Below, in pieces: positions 1-11,119 of a stretch of DNA of 64,000 bases (positions are counted from its first letter, which is position 1; the number at the start of each line of letters is the position of its first letter). The DNA lies in contig CM022302.1 in NCBI GenBank assembly GCA_011799875.1, positions 185,806,942 through 185,870,941 of the forward strand, given 5' to 3'. The position numbers and the translations under genes were made by a program. Origin of the DNA: Thinopyrum elongatum (lineage: Eukaryota; Streptophyta; Magnoliopsida; Poales; Poaceae). The notes below the pieces were generated by a model that was not told where the DNA came from, did no database searches, and was given only the letters and a program-made list of their open reading frames with translations.

Positions 1-597
1 ACCATGATTTGGGCCTAGGGGAAGGCATTGGGAAGTAATAAGTAGATGATGGGTTGCTAGAGTGACAGAAGCTTAAACCCTAGTTTATGCGTTGCTTCGT
101 AAGGGGCTGATTTGGATCCACATGTTTCATGCTATGGTTAGATTTATCTTAATTCTTCTTTCGTAGTTGCGGATGCTTGCGAGAGGGGTTAATCATAAGT
201 GAGAGGCTTGTCCAAGGAAGGACAACACCCAAGTACCGGTCCACCCACATATCAAATTATCAAAGTAACGAACGCGAATCATATGAGCATGATGAAAACT
301 AACTTGACAACAATTCCCATGTGTCCTCGGGAGCATTTTGCTTTATATAAGAGTTCGTCCAGGCTTGTCCTTTGTTCCGAAAAGGATTGGGCCACCTTGC
401 TGCACCTTGTTTACTTTTGTTACTTGTTACCCGTTATGAATTGTCTCATCATACAACTATCTGTCACCTATAATTTCAGTGCTTGCAGAGAATACCTTGC
501 TGAAAACCGCTTGTCATTTCCTTCTGCTCCTCGTTGGGTTCGACACTCTTACTTATCGAAAGGACTACGATAGATCCCCTATACTTATGGGTCATCA
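1..597 (+). mobile_element. 3' part of an Athila-type Gypsy LTR
   Basis: This stretch is clearly alike to 47460-48053, the LTR of element A, across its whole length, including the run up to the terminal GGGTCATCA at 589-597. The start lies outside the window. The sequence after 597 is not retrotransposon leader: there is no TGGCGCC primer site, which element A does have 12 bases past its LTR. So this is the 3' LTR of an element lying to the left, or a solo LTR. The family is of the Athila lineage (the Fatima/Sabrina/WHAM group in Triticeae); the exact family name is not certain. Confidence 0.8.
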
Positions 598-1125
598 TGC
601 CTCAGGCTCGAGGGCCGTCATCTCTGAGGCGGAGCACGCGGCGAGGCAACAGGCAAGATACGACTGGCGCAATGCTGTTCGCCGCTCCGCGTTCACCAAT
701 AGCGACGTGGCGCTGAACTGGGTCCGCATCGACCATGACCTCGCTGTTGTGTGGGCGCTTTATCGCTCCGTGACCACCGCGGAGACGAGCGCCAGGCACT
801 GCCGCCGCCTTAACGGTGAGCTCACCAAGATCGGCGAGGAGTGGTCGATTAACAACTGCTCTGCCAACGCCGGTCGCGGTAAGGCTGCCGCTAGGGCTCT
901 GAAGGCATGTCGACAGTGGTCGCGACAGTACTCCGCACAACGCAGCAGGAGGCGGAGCGGCTCCTATGCGAGCTGCAGGCAGCCGCCAGACAAGGCTGCC
1001 GTAGCCCACTGGCGTTGTTCCGCTGCTGGAGGGACCACGACGACGACGATGGTACCAACGGAGACGACGGTGCGGCAGCGCAGGGCGAACACGCGTACAA
1101 GATGGTCGTCTGGTATAGGGTTTAG
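597..1125 (+). pseudogene. Broken ORF of unrecognised function in Harbinger-like DNA
   Basis: An ATG at 597-599 overlaps the last base of the upstream LTR. The readable protein changes frame at least twice. A first few codons lie in one frame, the main stretch (about 620-905) in a second, and the C-terminal part (907-1125) in a third. The middle part is rich in Ala, Arg and Glu and looks helical. It includes a segment around NNCSANAGR and then a segment beginning TTQQEAERLLCELQAAARQ that looks like a coiled coil, followed by a run of Asp. I do not recognise the family. Base composition is GC-rich and codon-like, unlike the AT-rich tail after 1125, which supports a former gene. It is probably an element-encoded ORF rather than a cellular gene. 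Confidence 0.4.
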
Positions 1126-1354
1126 GTTTTTTTTTGTTAAACGGTTGAAATATCGATCTTTTATGTAAATTATGTCTGAATTTCAATGAAATCCACCCGG
1201 TTTGAACGATTTTTGTTCGGTTATTCGAATTGTTGGCTTGATGTATGCGGGCACCGTTGGATGGCAGCCTCTCGCATCTGTGTCCGTGAACTGGTCCCCT
1301 TCTGTCTGCGGACGGATGCGGGAGGAAATTTGCGGGTTGCCGTTGAAGATGCCC
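597..1354 (+). mobile_element. Truncated Harbinger-like element
   Basis: The right end reads GTTGCCGTTGAAGATGCCC followed by TTA. This resembles the inverted terminal repeats of Triticeae PIF/Harbinger elements, which end in GAGATGCTC plus TTA, and resembles the neighbouring element at 1512-2672. No matching left end is visible: the Athila LTR abuts directly at 597. I infer that the left part was lost, or that the LTR element inserted into this element. It holds a broken plus-strand ORF and an AT-rich tail at 1125-1190. Confidence 0.45.
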
Positions 1355-1760
1355 TTAGAGGTTTGCTCGTCCTGAGCAAATACAACAGCTTGTAAAAAAG
1401 AAGTCATCTTGATTATGAGATACGGATAACGATAATGAATGAGTTAAACACAAGACCTGAAAATTCATACTAGACAAATGATCATATCGAGCACTATTAT
1501 ATCTCCACTTAGAGCATCTACAGCTGGATATGTCAAATATGGCCTCTCAAACGCCCGCGGACGAGCCCGGGCGCGTCCGCGGGTAGTGACTGGGCACGCC
1601 TCAAATTTCACTTGTTGCATCCGGACGTCTCATACTAGATTCTTATATCCATACAAAGACATGGAAACAAAATAACCTACGTACTACGTCGATCACCTAG
1701 CTACTCATCGTCGGAGATGTCGACGATCTCCGTGCCCGGCTCCGGCAGGATTGGCGGCAG

Positions 1761-2234
1761 CTAGAGCTCTGTCTCCGCCGGTGCCTCCGGCTGCTCCACT
1801 CCGGCCTCTTCCGCCTCTATCTCCGCGTCGAGTTCGGCGAAGAGCGCATCGGACTCCGCCTGCTCCCGCCGGAGGAACGCCCGGTTGACCTCCACATAGG
1901 CCTCATTTTGGATGGACTCTAGGATGGTCTGCTGCTTCGCCATCTCGTCGGACTGGGCGACGGCGAACTCCGCCTCCGCGGGCTCGATGTTGAAGGCCGG
2001 CAGCTGCTGCTCCGGCTCCTCCGGCTCCTCTACCTCCTCCACCTCCATCGACGCCAGCTCCTCCTCCTCCTCTTCCCCCGATTGCTCCTCCTCCTCCGGC
2101 TCCGGCGAGTCCAGAGGCAGCCTGACAGCGATGCGGGCTGCGCGCGCGGCTTGTCTCGCCCGGATCTCCTGCTGGATCTCGGCATGGCGCTCCGTCGTAA
2201 GCATTGCGTAGTACATGATCTTAGTCCGGGCCAT
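1761..2234 (-). CDS. 157-codon acidic ORF inside the Harbinger-like element
   Basis: This ORF has an ATG start and fills the middle of the 1161-bp element. The N-terminal 40 residues are basic and helical, with the run RARQAARAARIAVR. Residues about 44-75 are a strongly acidic tract of Glu runs. The C-terminal half is helical and rich in Ala and Glu and could form a coiled coil. No catalytic DDE residues or DNA-binding fold is visible, so it is not a transposase. A TATA-like box lies about 120 bp upstream, which fits a small transcribed gene. I do not recognise the family. It may be a remnant of the accessory ORF of an autonomous partner, a captured host fragment, or open by chance in GC-rich DNA. 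The absence of stops over 157 codons and the sensible promoter favour a once-real gene. Confidence 0.5.
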   Translation of the reverse strand: MARTKIMYYAMLTTERHAEIQQEIRARQAARAARIAVRLPLDSPEPEEEEQSGEEEEEELASMEVEEVEEPEEPEQQLPAFNIEPAEAEFAVAQSDEMAKQQTILESIQNEAYVEVNRAFLRREQAESDALFAELDAEIEAEEAGVEQPEAPAETEL

Positions 2235-2354
2235 GGCGGAGTGCCGGAGTGTGGGCAGAGCGTCGGAGTGGGAGAGGGAGGAGGTGGATGGGTTCGGACT
2301 GGCGGCGCGGAGAGGGGGGAGGTGGATAGACTAGGGTTGCGGCACTCCGGCCGG

Positions 2355-2362
2355 CTTAAATA
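2355..2362 (-). promoter_or_regulatory. TATA-like box for the Harbinger-borne ORF
   Basis: The minus strand reads TATTTAAG here, in an otherwise GC-rich context, about 120 bp upstream of the ATG at 2234. Spacing and composition fit a plant core promoter. This is inference from sequence only. Confidence 0.4.
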
Positions 2363-2675
2363 GGCCGATTTGCTCTCGAGAGGCGTGTCGGAGCGGCGTC
2401 ACGTGGCGTTCACACCGCGGTGACGGAGGAAGCGTCCATCGGACCGCCGGATTTCCGGGCGAGTCCGCGTGGGACCCCTTTGTCAGTCCTACGTGGCGGG
2501 CGTGCCCGGGCGCCCCCATATCCGCCCCATATTTGGGCTGGATATGGGGGGTGCCGGTCAACCCGGACGTTTGAGGCTCGTTTAAGGAGCCTGTCTGGGT
2601 CAAAAAAACGTGACCGGACAATGACCGCCCGAGCGTATGAGGCGGGTTTGAGGCGCCCGGCTGTAGATGCTCTTA

Positions 2676-4300
2676 ATCAAATGATCATTACCACACCTTA
2701 TTATTCTACCGGTTAGCAGATGTACCACAACTTTATGCGGTAATTCACCCGTCTTTCAGGTGAGCAAATTGCATTGATCTCCTGGTTTTTTTTCCCTTCT
2801 TCTTCAAGGATTAGGCTGAGCCCATGTCACTTTTACTTTTGTTTAAGTGCGACATGAAAAGATACGCATGATTCATTGAAATAATGGATACTTTAAAAAA
2901 TGTTTAATTTATTAAGGAAAGTTTTACCAGTCGAGCTACTTGCTTTATACAGTATTATTTTACTGGCCGATGAGACTATTGTCTACACCAGTTATTTTTG
3001 CTTTGAAAGAGACTAAACTGAAATAAAAGTGGGTTATCTCATCTAATTGCCAACCTCTCATATCCGATCGATACTAAAGTGGGAATACATTGTCACACAA
3101 TTTTAGTCTTGCACCTATCATGATTTTAAAATTTTCGTAATAAAAACATTCATCAAAATATCCATTACTCATCGGATATAAGTATCTTCCCTCAATCAAA
3201 AAGAAGCATGGTCGTCCAACTTTTACTCAAATGAACTTAAAACCTTTAGCGAAAAATTAACTAAAGTATAAACGATAAGAGATACAAAAGGGCTTTAACA
3301 TCCCTTCAACTTAACATGCTAAGCTGATTGGATTTATTTAATCTCCTTTCTATTAGTACCGGTGTTCTTAGCGGGCGCAACCAGAGTGATAGAGGATAAG
3401 AGGCAGAGTGCGGTGGGGAGGTGTAAAATTTACACCTCATGTAAATCTTACCTTTGTACGGCGGTTTTCCTCTATCTTAATAAAAAGAAAGATATGCGAC
3501 TTGCATAAGAAGATAAACCTGTAGGTTGGCATGTGATTGTAGAGACGAGCAAGGCATATCTTTTGTGGACGGCGGGCCGAGCAATTGAAGATGGAATGCA
3601 TATGAGGAAGTGCAGGAAACACGTACTTCGATTTAGGAAAAGTTATGTGGCAATCCGATAAGCTGTGGCCTGTGGCAACCAAATGGCACTAACCCATTTG
3701 CCAAACGTTATTCCTTTTTCACTGGATCATAATCGAATGATTCAATAAAGCACACAAAGAGACTGACACTGACATATACCTCGCTGTGTTCTAGCTAGTT
3801 TCATCACGTGTTGCTCCTTTTTCTCCATTGCTTTCGTTTTCGGCTTTAATGGCCCCTGCAATGGGATCGTTCGGGATGGCAGCCGCATAGACTAGTCGTG
3901 ACTCGATTCTGACCGCCGTTTTTTCTCTGGTTTTCGTTGTTGTCTCATGGGATGACCAAAATACCAACTGTGTGTGTACTTTGGAAACATCCAAGCCGGC
4001 CGTATTTTGACATTTGTGGGCTGTGTTGTATACTCTTTTTTTGCTGGGCTGTGTTGTATACATTTGGGGAAGTCGCCACATTTCGTTGTCAGGATTAGGA
4101 CGGAGAGAATATCAGATGGAGACCAAGTATGATGACAACCGATGAAAACCACGTGAAAACTATGCTTCAAAGTTTCAAAAAAATCTTACAAGAAAATATT
4201 ATGTTAAGAGAATGATGTTCTACTAGCAAACTCTTTTACGGTGATTGGAGAGTTACAACATGTTAACTAAAAAAATTAAGTTTGATCAAGAAGGGTCATT
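2676..4300. other. AT-rich DNA with no recognisable gene or element
   Basis: I see no convincing gene, terminal repeats or target duplication here. The short ORFs on the minus strand (for example around 3437-3682 and 3791-4170) show no domain pattern or codon bias. A purine-rich stretch near 3395-3425 is unremarkable. Confidence 0.5.
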
Positions 4301-7007
4301 ATGGTCCTCCGTGATTTTTTTTCTTTTAGAAACTTTGTGAATTCGTTCGGTCAATCCCTCGCATCTCGCCTAATCCATCTCGCGAGAGGGAGGCGCCTGG
4401 CGCGATGTACTGGGAGACGCCGGCGGCGGGCAAGTACCTGGGCGACGACGCCGTCGCGAGGTCCTGGAGGCGGACCCCTGGCTGGGCTTGGTCGTAGTGG
4501 TCGACCAATGGAGCAAGGTACCTCGCCCCCTGCTCTCATCTCTTCCCTCCCTCCCTCCCTGCAGCCTGCAGGCGGCTCGCCGGCGACTAAACATTCAATT
4601 ATTTCTGTTCTAGTGCGCACAAAAATTGAAGGTAAACCACCATTGAGATTTAGGATCTCTGGAATTTTCTGATTACGATGATTACTGTCAGCTCTTGTAC
4701 CTAATGAAGTACATCGTCCAGGAATAGGACAACACCAAACAATTATTGGATTCAGTCCTGTAGTGTAACCTCTGATTCTTCCCATGTAGATGTTGGGGAG
4801 GATGGTCCTTCCGTTGTTGAACAATTATAAACTACGTAGTGTGATCTTCTTCCCACGTAGTGTAATCTCTGAATCTCTGAATGATGTTGGTTATGATAAG
4901 ATGATAATCTACGTTGAACAATGATGCTAGTCTGAATCAACGTTGTGTAATCTCTGAATCTTACCATGTAGATACATAGATAGCATTGTGCATTCCTTCC
5001 AATGTGCTACAAACTAGGGATGTAAATGGACAGGTTGCCGGACTTATGCGGGTTTGTCCGTCCTAGCCGCAATGTGATATGCAGGTTTATGTGGCTGTCC
5101 ACTTAATTCTTATGCGGACGATGTGGCATTTGTGGCGTGCCGCATGAGCGTCCGCATCTGCTACATGTCCTAGCCAGCGACACTGCCTCTGCAGGCGCCG
5201 GTACTTTACAGAAGCAGAAGATGTTGCAGCGCGCAGCTCCTGCTTACCAGCGAGAGCTCTATCGCACGTCCAATGACAAGCCAGAGGTGACAAAAATTTG
5301 TGGCATGTCGATGATAATGCTGTATACTCGTACACGTAGATTCTGTTGTGTTGAGTCGTTCAGCTAGCTCACTGGCACACAAGCAAGCAACCGACTTACA
5401 TTGAGAAAATCGATCAATCAACTCCATCTAGCTAGCTAGCTAGCTTTGACCAGGCATGATTGTATTGGGAGCCAACACGCGCGGGGGGGACTGCGGCGAT
5501 ATGCATGTAAATGGTAGCCGCGGGCGCCCTGGCTTTGGTGGCTTGTCCACAATATGCCACTTAAAATATACGGATATCCACATATGCCATTTTCGCGGGC
5601 GACGTTTGCGGGATAGTTGGACGCCGCTGCCACTTACATCCTGACTACAAACCCAGATTAATTTCTTCTCTGCGCCTAAAATTCCTTCTGCTTGAGCTGT
5701 CAAGGAAGAAGACAGATCACATAATCCATTGAATGTTGTCCTGTTAACTTGATGTATTCTACTCAGGAAAATATTCTCTCCTCTCCAGACCTGTCACATG
5801 CAATAGACCATTGTTATTAGTAAAACACAACTAATCATAACTCATAAATAATTAGATCGATCTGCTAGTGTATCGCCTCATTGCTATAACTCATTCCCCT
5901 TTGCAAGTGTCTTGACCAAATGATGGTGTTAATATTTAGCTGCAGTGTGCCTTTTGTTTTTCTACAATCTTCCCACATAGATGTTGTGAAGGATGGTCCT
6001 TGCATGCATCAGACTGAATTGAGAAGTATCTTGGATGAAATTGGGGATCGTTTTTAGTTGGTTCATGACGTGAATGAATCAATGAAGTAGGTGTAATGGT
6101 CAAGATCATAACACCAATGTATAATTTGAGATACTACTTGATTTGCCAGCAGTTGAGCGAGATAGCACAATATTCATGTATATATCTTGCACGTACCAAC
6201 ACCTGCATCCTCATTTTTATAGTAACTATTGAAAATCTGTACCTTTTTGCTTATAAGAAATGTTGATTTTCTCCTTTCATTTGCATGCGGTATTTCTTTG
6301 TTATTCGTGTTATGTTGAGCTTTGTTCACATATTTTCCAATCCAGTTGCCTTTGTGAGATTCCCACATGTGGGTTTGCTAGGTTGGTGAAACCAATGGTT
6401 AATTTGTATGTGATATGCAGGAAGGCATGACCGATTTATGTGTGGAGACTCTATCTGAGTACCATGGCATTGTCATCAATACGTTTGTAAGTGAGGATGA
6501 AGGTTTTCAGTTTATAACAAACTAGGTATGTGCTCGTGTATTGCCACGGGAGACATTTTTCTAACGCAATAAGAGGAACATACAAGGATACATCCTGATG
6601 CAAATCAAATAACCAAGAGGCTGTGTTTTGGTTTTGAAGCATATAATTTTTTACAACTTTGTCACAGGACATACTGAAGGCCAGAGAACATCAGAGTGAA
6701 ATATAATTATCTGAATGACATTTAAAAAGAATAGATGTCCAATAATTCATCTTTGCATCTAAATAAAAATGTACGAGGCAATATTACCACTCATTTACTA
6801 ACATGTTTCTCTATCTCCTCTTGCGATGGAACAATCAGTACCTGAAGATGGCATTTGGTTTCGCTGCAAATGTAAACAAACATTCATAGTTACTGTGTTT
6901 TAGATGTTCATTCTGAATTTGAGTTTCTGTAACAAAATACATATTTCAGCAATAGAGTAATAATCTTTAGCAGTCCAGTAGTTGATTGATGTGCTTTCTT
7001 ACTGTAG
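4301..7007. other. Decayed sequence with a GC island and short imperfect repeats
   Basis: A GC-rich island at 4370-4600 contains an ATG at 4405 and about 30 coding-like codons that run into a stop. It resembles a first exon but no family is recognised. A phrase about 'cccatgtagatgttg' recurs in variants near 4780, 4965 and 5970, suggesting an old local duplication. A run of GCTA/CTAG units lies at 5428-5445. Near 6522 the sequence resembles the TATGTGCTCGTGTATTGCCACGGG-type end seen in some grass transposons, but no partner end was found. No intact gene is present. Confidence 0.4.
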
Positions 7008-7009
7008 GG

Positions 7010-7273
7010 GAGTATGTTGACATGATCAAGGCTGGTATCATCGACCCTGTGAAAGTGATCCGAACTGCACTTCAAGATGCATAAATCTCAAGTTCTCTAA
7101 CCATATACCGTTGTACGACCATGACAGAAACAATCAAGCTTGTATGATAATCTATGTTTGTAGTACAGGTTTCTCTGTTGATGGCAACCACAGAGGCCGC
7201 AGTTGCTGAGCTCCCGGTGACAAAGGCCAGAATTGCTATGCGTATGCCGGACATGAGCGGAATGTGTTTCTGA
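7010..7273 (+). pseudogene. C-terminal exons of a chaperonin 60 (Cpn60/HSP60) pseudogene
   Basis: Two exon-like pieces read as the C-terminal end of a group I chaperonin. The first, from 7010 to about 7081 after an AG acceptor at 7006-7007, has [20 protein letters not shown], matching the equatorial-domain segment found near the C terminus of Cpn60. The second, 7169-7273 after a CAG acceptor, has SLLMATTEAAVAELP, the usual following strand, then a short Met-rich tail and a stop. The donor after the first exon reads AT where GT is expected, so the first piece runs straight into TAA. In the intact protein these two pieces are contiguous and fold into the ATPase domain of the barrel. The upstream exons, about 90% of the protein, are not present. 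It is a processed-out or transposed gene fragment, not a functional gene. The organellar type cannot be settled. Confidence 0.65.
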
Positions 7274-7603
7274 CAGTGCGGCATGATGTCTGATTTTCCT
7301 GTTCTCGGTTAAGGACATGCCAAGCTTTACTCCCCGCATATACATGAATAGAAATTCCCCTCCTTATCAAACGAGAGGTGCAAAGCTGGCACCTATTTTG
7401 CTTTTTGAACTTGAGATGCTGATGTAACGTTAACAAGATTTAGAGCCATTTCATTCGGGGGTGAATTCGAATAGGCGCAGGCAAGACAAGCATTACCTCA
7501 GGTTTTGAATGTTCACGGGCGACATTTGTTGTTATTGAAGTGCTTCTTTTGATTACTGCATGCCCTTGTGTTTTTATGGTGGTGTGCTCTTAGTTTCTTA
7601 TAC

Positions 7604-8818
7604 AGGCTCAGACGACTAAGATCAGTACAACTACTAATTATGGGTAGTCCAGTCGACTAAAATTGGCACTTCTGGGTCCGAACAACTAACATCAGTACTC
7701 CCTCCGGTCCTTTTTACCACGTGTATTAGATTTGTCTGAAGTGTTTGAAGTTTGACCATGTTTATACAAGAAATTATAACATTCATAATACAAAATCAGT
7801 ATCATTAGATCCATTACAGAACATATTTTCATATTATATTTATTTGGTATACTAAATGTTTATATTTTTAATATAAATTTGGTCAAAGTTTGCGGAGTTT
7901 GACTTCTAAGAAATCTAATATGCAAAGTAAAAAGGACCGGAGGGAGTACTTACAGACTCAGACGACTAAGACCGATAGTTGTGGGTTCGGACGAGTAAGA
8001 TCGATACTTGTGGACCCAGCTGACTAAGATCTGTAATTATGGGCTCGAACGACCAAGATCGATAGGAGTGAGCCCGAACGAGTATGGCCCATAGTTGTGG
8101 GCCATCCTCTATAGGTAGTCTTGACACACAATTACCGCTACCGGTCTTCCGGACCACAACAAGCACTATGGATCATCCGGACCCCACAACTAGCACCATG
8201 AGTCGTCCGATCCTACTAGCAGCACTATGGGTCGCATAGCACTATGGGTAGTCTGAACCCACAACTACTAATATGGGTAGTCTGGATGACTAAGATAGAT
8301 ACTTGTGGGGCCGAACGACTAAGATTAGTACTTATGGGCCCGGACGACCAAGAGCAATACTTGTGGGCCCAGAAGAATAAGATCGATATTTATGGGCCCG
8401 AACGACTAAGAGTGATAGTAGTCAGCCTGAACGAGTAAGATCGATATTAGTGAGCCCAAACTAGTAAGATCGATAGTAGTTGTGGATCATCCACCTACGG
8501 GTAGTCCTGACACACAACTACCGCTACGAGTCTTCCAGACCCGAAACTAGCACCATGGGTTGTCCAATCCTACTAGTAACACTATGGGTCGCCCGATCCC
8601 ACTAATAGCACCATGGGTCGTCCAAACCCATAACTACTAATACGGTAGTCCGGACGACTAAGATTGATACTAATGGGACTGAACGACTAAGATCAGTACT
8701 TACGATCCCGAATGACTGAATCAATAGTACAGACATGTCATCCATACCATGTCCAACACTATGGGTCATTCGGACCCACAACTAGCACAATAAGTCGTTT
8801 GATCCTACTACTACCATG
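7604..8818. repeat. Minisatellite of about 30 bp in direct and inverted copies
   Basis: The array is built from an imperfect unit near GGACGACTAAGATCGATACT followed by TGTGGGCCC. Direct copies dominate 7604-8100 and 8270-8480, and again 8645-8720. Copies of the reverse complement (CACAACTAGCACCATGGGTC type) lie at about 8110-8265 and 8515-8640, and at 8740-8815. The array can therefore fold on itself. A Stowaway MITE sits inside it at 7698-7946. The right end touches the broken minus-strand transposon ORF at about 8818. It is not a CRISPR array: there are no unique spacers and the genome is eukaryotic. Confidence 0.75.
7698..7946. mobile_element. Stowaway MITE
   Basis: The terminal inverted repeats are CTCCCTCCGGTCCTTTTTAC at the left and its near-perfect reverse complement at the right (…AAAGGACCGGAGGGAG). 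A TA dinucleotide flanks each end (7696-7697, 7947-7948), the Tc1/mariner-type target duplication. The length is 249 bp with an AT-rich core. It inserted into the minisatellite array, so it is younger than the array. Confidence 0.95.
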
Positions 8819-9651
8819 CACTGAGCAGGTCCTTCAGAATCAATTGGTGCCTTGCCCTTGCCGTTATCTTTGACAATCCGATGAGCGTCGCGGACGGGCA
8901 TAATGAAAGCTTTCGGCGCATTTGGACAGAAGAACTTCTTCCCAATGAGTTGTTCGATTTCATATTGTACCCATGGTGCATACGGCTTCAAAGCTTGAGG
9001 GGTATCAACCACGTATGCCAGATTTCTAATGAAAAGGTCGGGAAAATCAAACCGAAGCCCGGCAGAAATAGCTTGAAGAGCATTTGCCACAATCCCGCCA
9101 ATGGATTCAGGCCTGTTGGTTAAGAGTTGCACAGAATGTGGAAACAGACTTTGTGCTCGTAGGTCAAATTCTTTGGATTTACCTCTGTGCATGCATCTCC
9201 AACTATCTCTGGATTCATCAGAAGGTGCAATTCAGCTTCAGTTGTTTCCCAGAAATGCAATCGGTGTTCACGAGATTCATCAAATTCAAAGCGAGGGAAA
9301 TTTAGCATCGTAGTTGTTCAGCTATGCAGGTGATCTTTTCGTTCTCGATCATCCATTCGAGAACCCATGTGTTGCAGTCATCCATGTTTCTTAAGATGTA
9401 TAGAGTGGCATAAAACTACAAGAAAACTTCTCGGTTCCATCCATAGTTGAAATGAAGAAATCTCTTCACGTGCACTTGGTCGAGCAGTTCAATAATTCGG
9501 TGGAACAAGGCGTTCTTCGAGTTTAGCAAAATCGAGAATCTTGTGCTTGAAGATGCAATTCTTGAAATACAGAATGTGAGCATAATGCACAGCCTGTTCC
9601 TGACTCCAAAACCTGGGTGACAAAGGTGTCCTTTCTCCTTCATACGGTCTT
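8818..9651 (-). pseudogene. C-terminal half of a plant transposon ORF (element F), split by CACTA element G
   Basis: The minus strand reads, with several frameshifts, as a plant-specific transposon-encoded protein: the family annotated as 'putative plant transposon protein', assigned from memory of its conserved phrases. The clearest part is SIGGIVANALQAISAGLRFD, then a run of Phe, Pro and Asp and the phrase FCPNAPKAFIMPVRDAHRIV. Upstream are a region around FLHFNYGWNREVF and a segment ending in a stop near 9306. It continues in the same direction at 18954 beyond the CACTA element, so the insertion of G split it. The C-terminal end runs into the minisatellite at about 8818. Stops and frame changes make it non-functional. 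Its role in the parent retroelement is unknown. Confidence 0.6.
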
Positions 9652-10205
9652 CACTGGTACAGCGAGGTGCTATACAAACGGTTTTTAACCCCTTTCTGCG
9701 ACGGCATTTGGAACCGTCGCCTAGTGAGTGGCTGCGATAGGGGGGGTCCTTCCCACACGACCCAGAAACCGTCGGGGATATGCCCTCCTGGCACACACGC
9801 TCGGTAAAATGAGGTCGTGTGCGACCGGCGAGTGATCAAATACGGTTATACGTACAGTAGTGCTAAAAAAATACAATTATACAGGCGAAATCGTTTCCGG
9901 TCGTAAGTACATCCCACACAGTCAGTCCCCGCTAAACGTTTCCGTTCGTATGTACATTCCACACAGTCAATCCAAGGAATACGTTTCCATTAGTATGCAC
10001 ATCACACACGGTGCATGGAAGAAACTGTGTGGCAAATGCTGTCCATCACACACACTTTTTATGTGGTAATCGTTTGCGCAAGGTGGCCTAACGCAAACAG
10101 TTTTCAAGAGGATGTCGTGTGTGATTGTTCATTGATCCAACACGGTTTATTCCTAGAAACTGTGTGCGTTGTCTGAGGTCATCGCCCACGGTGTTTTCTC
10201 AATAA
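9652..10205. repeat. Left subterminal repeat region of CACTA element G
   Basis: Short motifs of the type CACACAGT, ACGTTTCC and CGTGTGTGAT recur in both orientations at about 30-60 bp spacing. Similar motifs fill the right end. Such arrays are where CACTA transposases bind in the characterised En/Spm system. Confidence 0.7.
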
Positions 10206-11119
10206 CCATTTGCAATAGAAAAACCCAATTAACAGGCTAATTGTCCTATTATTAATAATCCATTTATTAATCTAATTGACATTTCATATTAAGCACATAA
10301 TATATTTCATTTCCATATTAAGGAAGCAGGATTTCATAATTGAAATACATCAGAGTACAACATCATATAGCTTCAGCACTCAGCTACCCCATTACACAGC
10401 TGCACCAGCACCAAGTTTCAGATGCAACATCTACAACCTTTCGAAATTAGCATCATAGACGGAACATAGACAGATGAATCTCATCTAGAAAACTGCTGAA
10501 ATGGAAGACGAATATTGAGCCTTCATTGATGTTGAAGGTCTTTGCAACTTTAGGCCAGTGTCTATGGATGATTGACTGTCCATCCTCCGTCCTCTTCAGG
10601 AACACTTCAATATTGAACCATGGGTGTTATATGAAAACCTTCCTCGCCTCCTGACCATACAGGTGGTTTGAGAGGTAGTCATCAGTGAACTACTTTGGAA
10701 AGGCCTGAAAACAAGGATATGCATAAATATCTTCTCTAGATTTGAAATGGCGCAAAGGAATTAAAAAGACAAGGTATAACAGTTAGTACCATCCCGTAGT
10801 GAATTGATGTCTTCTTCATTGTGCAGACAAAGATCTTGTTGTTTCTTGTCACTAATTTCTTTATCGTAACAATCTTTCTGAGTGTATTGACTTGACTGAT
10901 ATTAATGGACAACTCATTTCCACATATGCAAAAAGGGTCAAACAGTGGGTCAAAACCTCTGACAGCAGGACCTACATGTGCAAGACCAAATTGTTAAAAA
11001 TCTAATATTTAAAAATAAGAAGTAGAAAGGTGTGTTATTAACAACAGGCCTAATATTTAAAAACAAACAAACGTAGTCATTCAAACTTGTATTGTGCAGG
11101 TCTAAGTATGCTAGTTATT
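10206..11119. other. CACTA interior without a recognised gene
   Basis: The DNA is AT-rich, with only short ORFs and none with a recognisable domain. The stretch around 10490-10700 reads weakly like old coding sequence on the minus strand but is broken by stops in all frames. Confidence 0.4.

Larger units (their letters stand above)
1512..2672 (-). mobile_element. Non-autonomous Harbinger-like element with TSD TTA
   Basis: The left end begins GAGCATCTACAGCTGG at 1512. The reverse complement of the right end is GAGCATCTACAGCCGG, so 15 of the first 16 bases match. Both ends are flanked by TTA (1509-1511 and 2673-2675), the target duplication typical of PIF/Harbinger elements. The element is 1161 bp, too short for a transposase plus Myb-like protein. 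It carries one ORF on the minus strand with a TATA-like box upstream. The strand given is that of the ORF. Confidence 0.8.

Noticed and set aside
1186..1407. Overlapping plus- and minus-strand ORFs of about 70 codons
   Set aside because: They are mutual shadows in the tail of the Harbinger-like piece, with no domain.
4301..4672. 123-codon ORF at the GC island as a gene
   Set aside because: It is open in several frames in GC-rich DNA. The product has no domain and the candidate first exon has no continuation.
7604..8818. CRISPR-like array
   Set aside because: Repeats of about 30 bp occur, but there are no unique spacers, copies exist in both orientations, and the genome is a plant.
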